Positions 58,619-64,000 of a DNA stretch of 64,000 nt are shown here, piece after piece (positions within the stretch are counted from its first letter, which is position 1; each line of letters begins with the position of its first letter). Source of the DNA: Vibrio astriarenae (GTDB lineage: Bacteria; Pseudomonadota; Gammaproteobacteria; Enterobacterales; Vibrionaceae); assembly GCF_010587385.1 (NCBI RefSeq), contig NZ_CP047475.1, positions 1,984,001 to 2,048,000 of the forward strand, given 5' to 3'. The notes beneath the pieces were generated by a model, which did no database searches, was not told the origin of the DNA, and worked only from the letters and a program-made list of their open reading frames with translations. The position numbers were made by a program, and so were the translations under genes.

Positions 58619-60091
58619 ATGTGGAATAAACTCAATAAATCAATGATGTTCTGCCAAATGATGTTTGGCTTATCTTTCTACGGTGTGATGGTAATCCTCA
58701 CCCGTTTCTTCCTCGAAGAACTCAACTACAACGAAGCCGATACCATGATGGTGGTGGGTGCCTTCTCCGCTATCGGTCCACTTTTCGCGATTGCTGGTGG
58801 TTTTATTGCCGATAAATTCTTAGGGGCATACCGCTCGCTAACGATCTCCTATCTCGGTTTTACATCAGGTTACGTTCTGCTTTTTGCAGGTGCTTCTGTA
58901 CTCAACGTACCCATGGCACTGTGTGGTATCGCACTAGCAAGTTACTCTCGTGGCCTAATGTCACCGTCTTACCCGAGCCTGTACAAGCGAACTTTCAAAA
59001 CCCAAGAAGACTTTGAAAATGGCTATCCGGTTAACTATTCGGTTAACAACATCGGCGCGTTCTTGGGTCAATACCTATTCCCAATGCTCGTTCTCGTGCT
59101 TGGTTTCAATGGCAGCTTCATGCTTTCAGGTGTTATGGCAGGTGCTGCACTGATTACTCTGGTTATCTCGGCAAAAGGCCTACGCTCTGTCGCTGCAGAA
59201 ATCGACCAACAGCCTGTGAGTGCGAAAAACTGGATCGCTTTCTCTGTGCTTTCTGCAGCTATGATTGGCTTAGTATTCTTCATGTTCTCAAACATGGATG
59301 TTGGTCAAAACATCGTGTACGCGATTGGCGCGGCCGCTATCTTGTACTTCGTTAGCCTAATGGTCAAAGTTGACTATGCGCAAAAGCTTAAAATGGGCAC
59401 GATCTTGATCATGACGTTCCTAACGACTTGTTTCTTCGTGTACTACGGTCAAATGATGACCTCAATGAACATGGTCGCGATCAATACGATGCGCGGTGAC
59501 CTGTTCGGTTTCATTCCCGTTGCACCGGAGGCTGCAATGGCGATGAACCCACTATGGTGTATGGTCGCAGGCCCGATTATTGCGCTATTTTTCTCAAACC
59601 TTGAGAAACGCAATATTAACTTCTCTACGGCAACAAAAGTCGGTTTCGCATTCATCCTAACGGCAATTGCGTTTGGTATTTTAACCATGGCCGTGAGCAC
59701 CGTTGGCGCAGACGTAGTCATTCGTCCTGAAGTCTTCCTTGCGATCCACTTCTTCCAAGCGTTCGCTGAAGTCGTCGTGGGCTCTATGGTTGTCGCCTTT
59801 ATTCTTTCGGTTGCTCCTAAGCACATTGAGAACTTCTCTGTTAGTTTGTTCTCTGTTGCGATAGCTTTGAGTGGTATTGTTGGTGCGGTATTCTCAACCT
59901 CTATCGCACTTGAAAAAGGCCAAGAGATCACGCAAGAGATCGTGCAGAACGTCTACGGTGATTACTTCCAACTACTCACAGTACTTGCAGTGGTGATGGT
60001 CGGTATCGCTTTCGGTTCATCTTGGGTTATCAAGAAAATGCTGGCTTCCGCGAAACAGCGCGAGACAGCAGCAGAAATTGCTCAAGCTTAA
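58619..60091 (+). CDS. POT/PTR-family-like MFS transporter
   Basis: A 490-residue membrane protein with about 14 hydrophobic segments. The regions GGFIADKFLGAYRSLTISYL and VNYSVNNIGAFLGQYLFPML place it in the proton-dependent oligopeptide transporter family. The TM1 motif that is ExxERFxYYG in family members reads QMMFGLSFYG here, so the acidic and Arg residues tied to proton coupling are missing. Substrate and coupling are therefore uncertain. No peptidase or regulator is adjacent. It is followed by a strong terminator and has a weak ribosome binding site. Confidence 0.8.
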   Translation: MWNKLNKSMMFCQMMFGLSFYGVMVILTRFFLEELNYNEADTMMVVGAFSAIGPLFAIAGGFIADKFLGAYRSLTISYLGFTSGYVLLFAGASVLNVPMALCGIALASYSRGLMSPSYPSLYKRTFKTQEDFENGYPVNYSVNNIGAFLGQYLFPMLVLVLGFNGSFMLSGVMAGAALITLVISAKGLRSVAAEIDQQPVSAKNWIAFSVLSAAMIGLVFFMFSNMDVGQNIVYAIGAAAILYFVSLMVKVDYAQKLKMGTILIMTFLTTCFFVYYGQMMTSMNMVAINTMRGDLFGFIPVAPEAAMAMNPLWCMVAGPIIALFFSNLEKRNINFSTATKVGFAFILTAIAFGILTMAVSTVGADVVIRPEVFLAIHFFQAFAEVVVGSMVVAFILSVAPKHIENFSVSLFSVAIALSGIVGAVFSTSIALEKGQEITQEIVQNVYGDYFQLLTVLAVVMVGIAFGSSWVIKKMLASAKQRETAAEIAQA

Positions 60092-60109
60092 CCAAACCAC
60101 CTAGAACAG

Positions 60110-60136
60110 AAGGCTTCCAATTCGGAAGCCTTTTTT
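60110..60136 (+). terminator. Terminator after the POT-like gene
   Basis: The perfect stem AAGGCTTCC / GGAAGCCTT (60110-60118 with 60124-60132) is followed by T6. Confidence 0.88.
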
Positions 60137-60265
60137 GTCTCAAATGCTACTAGAGTCGGCGCTTTATTTTGCATTCGCTACCTATCTAACACTTTTGCAA
60201 ACGCACGGTTGCTCAATGGCTTATTCAGGCATAGCTTGAACAAAAAGAGCTAAAGGATAGAACCC

Positions 60266-60499
60266 ATGAAATACACTCCAGAATACTTGGCCGAACTCAA
60301 CCTACTTCTTCAATTTGATCTGAGCAGTTCTGCAACAGGCATTAAAGTTCACTCAGAAGCCTCACAAGAGATGCAGCAAGCCGTTGCTCGTCTGTATGAC
60401 AAAAAGCTGTGTACTCAACCAGATGGTGGTTACTTAACCGACGAAGGTATCGAAGTGGCCGAGCACGCCGATCGCATCTTACGCGTCCTTAGTGCTTAG
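60266..60499 (+). CDS. TIGR02647-like small protein
   Basis: A 77-residue protein (MKYTPEYLAELNLLLQFDLS, ending HADRILRVLSA). Length and the core IKVHS followed later by DGGYLTDEGIE agree with my memory of the gammaproteobacterial family TIGR02647. The overall form is winged-helix-like, so nucleic-acid binding is possible but unproven. It is a single-gene unit with its own terminator. AAAGGA supplies the ribosome binding site. Confidence 0.75.
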   Translation: MKYTPEYLAELNLLLQFDLSSSATGIKVHSEASQEMQQAVARLYDKKLCTQPDGGYLTDEGIEVAEHADRILRVLSA

Positions 60500-60524
60500 A
60501 CTTATCGCTAGTTCTAGAACCTAC

Positions 60525-60553
60525 AACGGCGCTCGACAAGAGCGCCGTTTTTT
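60525..60553. terminator. Terminator between the TIGR02647-like gene and the 272-residue gene
   Basis: The perfect 10-bp stem AACGGCGCTC / GAGCGCCGTT has a 5-base loop and T6 on the plus strand. On the minus strand the T-run is short. Confidence 0.85.
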
Positions 60554-60567
60554 ATCCAGCGTACATA

Positions 60568-61386
60568 TCAATCAACCGAGCCCATATCGAGCGGATAGCT
60601 TTGAACAGACTTTAACCGCTCAAGCTCAATCTTAAACTCTGGAAACAGCTCACTGACGAGTTGGTGGGTTACTGGTGTATCATCGTGAGGTTGGCCCAAC
60701 TCAACTGGGGTCAAAATCAATAGATCGCTGTATTCTGGTAACTTATCGATTCCAAACCAATGTATCACACTGCTAAAGTCCTCACCGTAAGCATCCGTTA
60801 GCTCCCGTTTGGCTTGAAGCAACAACTCGCCTGAATCAACCACTTCTGTATCAGAATAACGATTCTGATAGTGCTCAACTAGCCGGTCAGATAGCATTTG
60901 AAACGCAGCGGTGTGGGGCATGATATAACGATATCTCTCCGCCCCTTCCGCTATCAGCGTTATTCTAAGACTCAAAAGTGCGTTCAATACGTAATTAGGA
61001 ACCAAATTCACGTAATAGCCTCTTATTGCCTCATCAGAATACAACTCTTGCAAAAAATAGTGATAGTTGTTCATCATCATGGTTTCGGCGGCTATCGTTT
61101 GCTTACGATGCAGTTGTGACTGCTTTGACTTTAGTAGCTCAGTGGTAAAGGTGTTCATTCTCACATCTATAACCACATCTGAAGGAGACTCTATTGTTAT
61201 TGTATCCTCGTTTGGTAGAGGTGGCCGAAGGGAGATCAAATCAGGTTGAGTGCCCTCCCATAATGGCATGGACTGTTGTGTTTCAGGCGAAGTAAACAAC
61301 TCTACATCGTCATTATTTAGCCAAATTTGCAACACGAATAGCGCTGTGATCAAGATACCGATATACCCATACCATTTTGATTTCAT
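60568..61386 (-). CDS. Membrane-anchored hypothetical protein
   Basis: A 272-residue protein. A single N-terminal membrane helix (about 6-23, YGYIGILITALFVLQIWL) is followed by a soluble, presumably periplasmic domain rich in helices. The stretch NYHYFLQELYSDEAIRGYYV and the end SYPLDMGSVD carry no known motif. A very strong ribosome binding site (GGAGGGAGGG) fixes the start. It stands alone, between a terminator and metE. I recognise no family; a role in the envelope is only inferred from the anchor. Confidence 0.7.
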   Translation of the reverse strand: MKSKWYGYIGILITALFVLQIWLNNDDVELFTSPETQQSMPLWEGTQPDLISLRPPLPNEDTITIESPSDVVIDVRMNTFTTELLKSKQSQLHRKQTIAAETMMMNNYHYFLQELYSDEAIRGYYVNLVPNYVLNALLSLRITLIAEGAERYRYIMPHTAAFQMLSDRLVEHYQNRYSDTEVVDSGELLLQAKRELTDAYGEDFSSVIHWFGIDKLPEYSDLLILTPVELGQPHDDTPVTHQLVSELFPEFKIELERLKSVQSYPLDMGSVD

Positions 61387-61579
61387 CTTACCCTCCCTCC
61401 GAAAAGGTCAGCCTCCGTTGAAAACTGAGTATGGTGTAAAACATTGGAATGACACAAAATTCATCAGGCCAATATTTGAACTAACTACCACTTTATACTT
61501 AGTTTGTGACCGTGCTCTATAGTAAACAAGGGCAACCTCTCAGCCACCCTTACTTACTATTTACGAACAAAATTAAATG

Positions 61580-63859
61580 CTACTTTGTGTACTCTTTACG
61601 AAGTTCTTTGGTGGCAGTGACCATATTGGTCAGTGACTTTTCTGTCTCCTCCCAACCCCGCGTTTTTAGACCACAATCTGGATTAACCCACAAACGCTCA
61701 ATCGGTATCTGCTCTGCCGCTTTCTTGATTAGGTTTTTAATCCACTCCGTGCTCGGAACGTTTGGCGAATGAATATCGTAAACACCCGGGCCGATTTCAT
61801 TCGGATAAGCGAACTCTTCAAAGGCGTTGAGGAGCTCCATGTTTGAGCGACTGGTTTCAATAGTGATGACATCAGCGTCTAAAGCCGCCACCGACTCAAT
61901 AATTTCGTTGAATTCGCTATAACACATGTGGGTATGGATCTGTGTTTGAGGCAGTGCACTTGAAGCAGACAACTTAAACGCATTCACAGCCCAATCAAGA
62001 TACTCTGCTTGTTCACTCTTCTTAAGCGGCAGCCCTTCACGAATGGCAGGCTCATCGATTTGAATAATATTGATGCCTGCTTGCTGCAGGTCAGAAACCT
62101 CCTCTTTTAGAGCCAGTGCTAACTGCTGTGCAATCTGCTGTCGAGAAATATCTTCACGTGGGAACGTCCAGCAAAGAATCGTCACAGGCCCGGTCAGCAT
62201 TCCCTTCATATGCTTGGAAGTTAATGATTGGGCAAATCGCGTCCACTCTACCGTCATTGCTCGCTCTCGCTCAATATCAGCGACAACGATCGCTGGCTTC
62301 ACACAGCGAGAACCATAGCTTTGTACCCAACCAAACTGAGTGGTTTCAAAGCCAGACAGTAGCTCTGCGAAATACTCTACCATGTCATTACGCTCAGCCT
62401 CACCATGCACTAGAACATCTAAATCTATCGCCTCTTGGCGACGTATCGCATCTTCAATATGTCCCTTTAATGCTTGGTTGTATTCTGTTTCTCCTAACTT
62501 GCCCTGACGATAAGCACTACGCTGTAAACGAATATCGGCGGTTTGCGGGAATGAGCCTATCGTCGTGGTCGGCAGTAACGGTAATTTGAGGTATTCAGCT
62601 TGAGCGGCAATACGCTCTGCAAACGGAGCAGCACGTTCGGATGACCCTGACACCAAAGCTTTTACTTTTTGCTGAATATGCGTTTTGTGGATTAAGTTTG
62701 ATTGCGCTCGTGCTCGCAAAGGTTCGCTATACTCACGACATGCAGCAATCGCCGTCGTGCTTCCGGCAAGCGCTTGGCCCAATAGGCTCACTTCATCCAC
62801 TTTTTGCTTAGCAAACGCAAACCAACTTTTGGTCTCGGCGGAAAGCTGAGTTTCCAGCTCAAGGTCAACTGGGCTATGAAGTAAAGAGCATGAGCTTGCC
62901 ACCCACAAACGCTCCCCTAGCTGCTGTTGAACTGGGGTTAGAATGTCCAGCCATTGAGCAAGGTCGGCACGCCAAACATTTCGACCATTAATCGCACCGA
63001 CGGATAACACCCAGTCTGTAGGAAGCTTTTCGATGATCTCATCAAGGCAGTTTTGGTTTTGGCTAACATCAACATGCAAGCCATCCACTTCTAGCTGCGT
63101 AATTTCGTCAAGGTGATGGTTGATGGAATCAAAATACGTCGTTAGCAATACTTTGGTTTTTGAACCAAGCATCTGATAGGCGAGCTTAAATGCACTACGC
63201 CACTCTTTATCCAGCTCTAAAGCCAAGATAGGTTCATCAACTTGAATCCACTCAACACCAAGGTTTTCCAACTTCGTGAAGATCTGCTGATAAGCGGTGA
63301 TTAACCTTGGCAGTAGTGATAGTCGATCGAAACCTGTTTCGACCTCTTTACCGAGATATAAATAACTCAGCGGCCCCAATAGTACTGGCTTGACAGAATG
63401 CCCTGCTTCCATCGCCTGCTTGGTCTCCTCAAATAGCTGACTCCATTGAATAGAGAACTGTGTATCCGCTTTAAATTCTGGGACCAAGTAGTGATAGTTG
63501 GTGTTAAACCATTTGGTCATGTCTGATGCAGCTGCGCCACAACCGCAATCACTTTGAGATCGTCCACGCCCGACACGAAACAGAGTATCTAATGTGATGC
63601 GTTCACTCTGATGACGTTCAGGAACATTACCGAGCAAGAGGCTTGTCGTCAGTACATGGTCATACCAAGCAAAATCACCTGAGGTCACATAGCTTAAATT
63701 GGCATCAGCTTGAGTTTGCCAGTTAACCGCCCGAATGGTTGAGCCGGTATCTTTTAGCGCCTGTTGTGATATCTCACCACGCCAATATTTTTCCAATGCA
63801 AACTTGAGTTGACGTTTGTCACCAACACGAGGGAAACCAAGAATATGCGTCGTAGTCAT
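61580..63859 (-). CDS. metE: MetE cobalamin-independent methionine synthase
   Basis: A 759-residue enzyme with two TIM-barrel-like halves that methylates homocysteine with 5-methyltetrahydropteroyl-triglutamate. The Zn ligands are His and Cys in HTHMCYSEF (about 641-645) and Cys in [11 protein letters not shown] (about 729). The N-terminal half has [19 protein letters not shown] and the conserved [26 protein letters not shown] precedes the ATG. The upstream region carries MetJ-like and MetR sites, matching its known repression by S-adenosylmethionine and activation by homocysteine. Confidence 0.97.
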   Translation of the reverse strand: MTTTHILGFPRVGDKRQLKFALEKYWRGEISQQALKDTGSTIRAVNWQTQADANLSYVTSGDFAWYDHVLTTSLLLGNVPERHQSERITLDTLFRVGRGRSQSDCGCGAAASDMTKWFNTNYHYLVPEFKADTQFSIQWSQLFEETKQAMEAGHSVKPVLLGPLSYLYLGKEVETGFDRLSLLPRLITAYQQIFTKLENLGVEWIQVDEPILALELDKEWRSAFKLAYQMLGSKTKVLLTTYFDSINHHLDEITQLEVDGLHVDVSQNQNCLDEIIEKLPTDWVLSVGAINGRNVWRADLAQWLDILTPVQQQLGERLWVASSCSLLHSPVDLELETQLSAETKSWFAFAKQKVDEVSLLGQALAGSTTAIAACREYSEPLRARAQSNLIHKTHIQQKVKALVSGSSERAAPFAERIAAQAEYLKLPLLPTTTIGSFPQTADIRLQRSAYRQGKLGETEYNQALKGHIEDAIRRQEAIDLDVLVHGEAERNDMVEYFAELLSGFETTQFGWVQSYGSRCVKPAIVVADIERERAMTVEWTRFAQSLTSKHMKGMLTGPVTILCWTFPREDISRQQIAQQLALALKEEVSDLQQAGINIIQIDEPAIREGLPLKKSEQAEYLDWAVNAFKLSASSALPQTQIHTHMCYSEFNEIIESVAALDADVITIETSRSNMELLNAFEEFAYPNEIGPGVYDIHSPNVPSTEWIKNLIKKAAEQIPIERLWVNPDCGLKTRGWEETEKSLTNMVTATKELRKEYTK

Positions 63860-63896
63860 AAGTCCATTCCTTTAGATTATCGCGCCCAACCTTTTT

Positions 63897-63912
63897 AGGC
63901 GTCCAGATGGCT
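63897..63912. promoter_or_regulatory. Candidate MetJ operator for metE
   Basis: Two adjacent 8-base boxes, AGGCGTCC and AGATGGCT, each match the MetJ consensus AGACGTCT at six positions. They lie 38-53 bases before the metE ATG, a typical place for repression. Confidence 0.5.
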
Positions 63913-63965
63913 AAAGTATTAATTAGACTTTCCTTGTAGCCAAGCGACCTTCATTCAGCTTCAAC

Positions 63966-63997
63966 ATGAAAGAATTTCATTTATGAAATTCTTTCAT
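63966..63997. promoter_or_regulatory. Two MetR sites in a 32-bp inverted repeat
   Basis: TGAA-N5-TTCA, the MetR consensus, occurs at 63967-63979 and again at 63984-63996. The flanks are also symmetric: a 15-bp unit and its exact complement are separated by two bases. The sites lie 108-137 bases upstream of metE. In many Gammaproteobacteria metR is divergent from metE, so metR probably begins just past the window. Confidence 0.85.
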
Positions 63998-64000
63998 TAA

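Noticed and set aside
61250..61772. Plus-strand frames overlapping the end of metE
   Set aside because: They lie opposite confident coding sequence (metE and the 272-residue gene) and carry no start signals of their own.

Overview
The window reads as ordinary chromosome of a marine Vibrio. Several gene runs match the Vibrio cholerae large-chromosome order: a chemoreceptor, a VC1899-type CARF protein, fadR/nhaB, dsbB, ftsK, lrp/ald, and yfbV/ackA-pta. FadR has the long Vibrio form, and the signalling genes at the left edge resemble VieSAB. No rRNA, tRNA, insertion sequence, phage gene or CRISPR array was seen. The species cannot be fixed from sequence reading alone.

Layout. 1-8310: a sensory and cyclic-di-GMP cluster, with a cut-off PAS sensor and a VieS-type hybrid kinase on the minus strand and a REC-TPR regulator, a REC-EAL phosphodiesterase and a Crp-like regulator on the plus strand. 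8354-15219: an AbgB-like amidohydrolase, then the LexA-controlled imuA-imuB-dnaE2 mutasome. 15303-20695: small unknown genes, a Sel1-repeat protein, a membrane GDPD and ycfP. 21105-23955: hinT, a COG3014-type lipoprotein, ycfL and lpoB. 24284-31510: chemoreceptor, stand-alone CARF-nuclease, fadR, nhaB and dsbB. 31613-40904: ftsK, lrp, ald, yfbV, ackA and pta. 41048-46763: a seven-gene thiamin salvage operon behind a TPP riboswitch. 46842-56875: nitrate assimilation. 56944-63859: a DUF3859-like gene, a nonsense-interrupted PAS-GGDEF gene, a POT-like transporter, two small unknowns and metE with its MetR/MetJ control region.

How the genes work together. The nitrate block is divergent. nasA runs left, and cobA-nirB-nirD-transporter-PP2C/kinase runs right. 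Each side has a candidate sigma-54 promoter correctly spaced from its start codon, and the shared intergenic region between them has two NtrC-like half-sites, which suggests one nitrogen-limitation switch. The thiamin block imports and recycles pyrimidine and thiazole breakdown products (ThiXYZ, TenA, ThiD, ThiM) and joins them (ThiE). The SOS block makes a translesion complex in which the DnaE2 polymerase works with ImuA and a catalytically dead ImuB.

Most worth a second look: the CARF-nuclease with no CRISPR system in view; the phosphatase-kinase fusion at the end of the nitrate operon; the amber codon that splits an otherwise intact PAS-GGDEF gene; the separation of EAL and DNA-binding modules in the VieSAB-like cluster; and a POT-family transporter without the family's proton-coupling motif.
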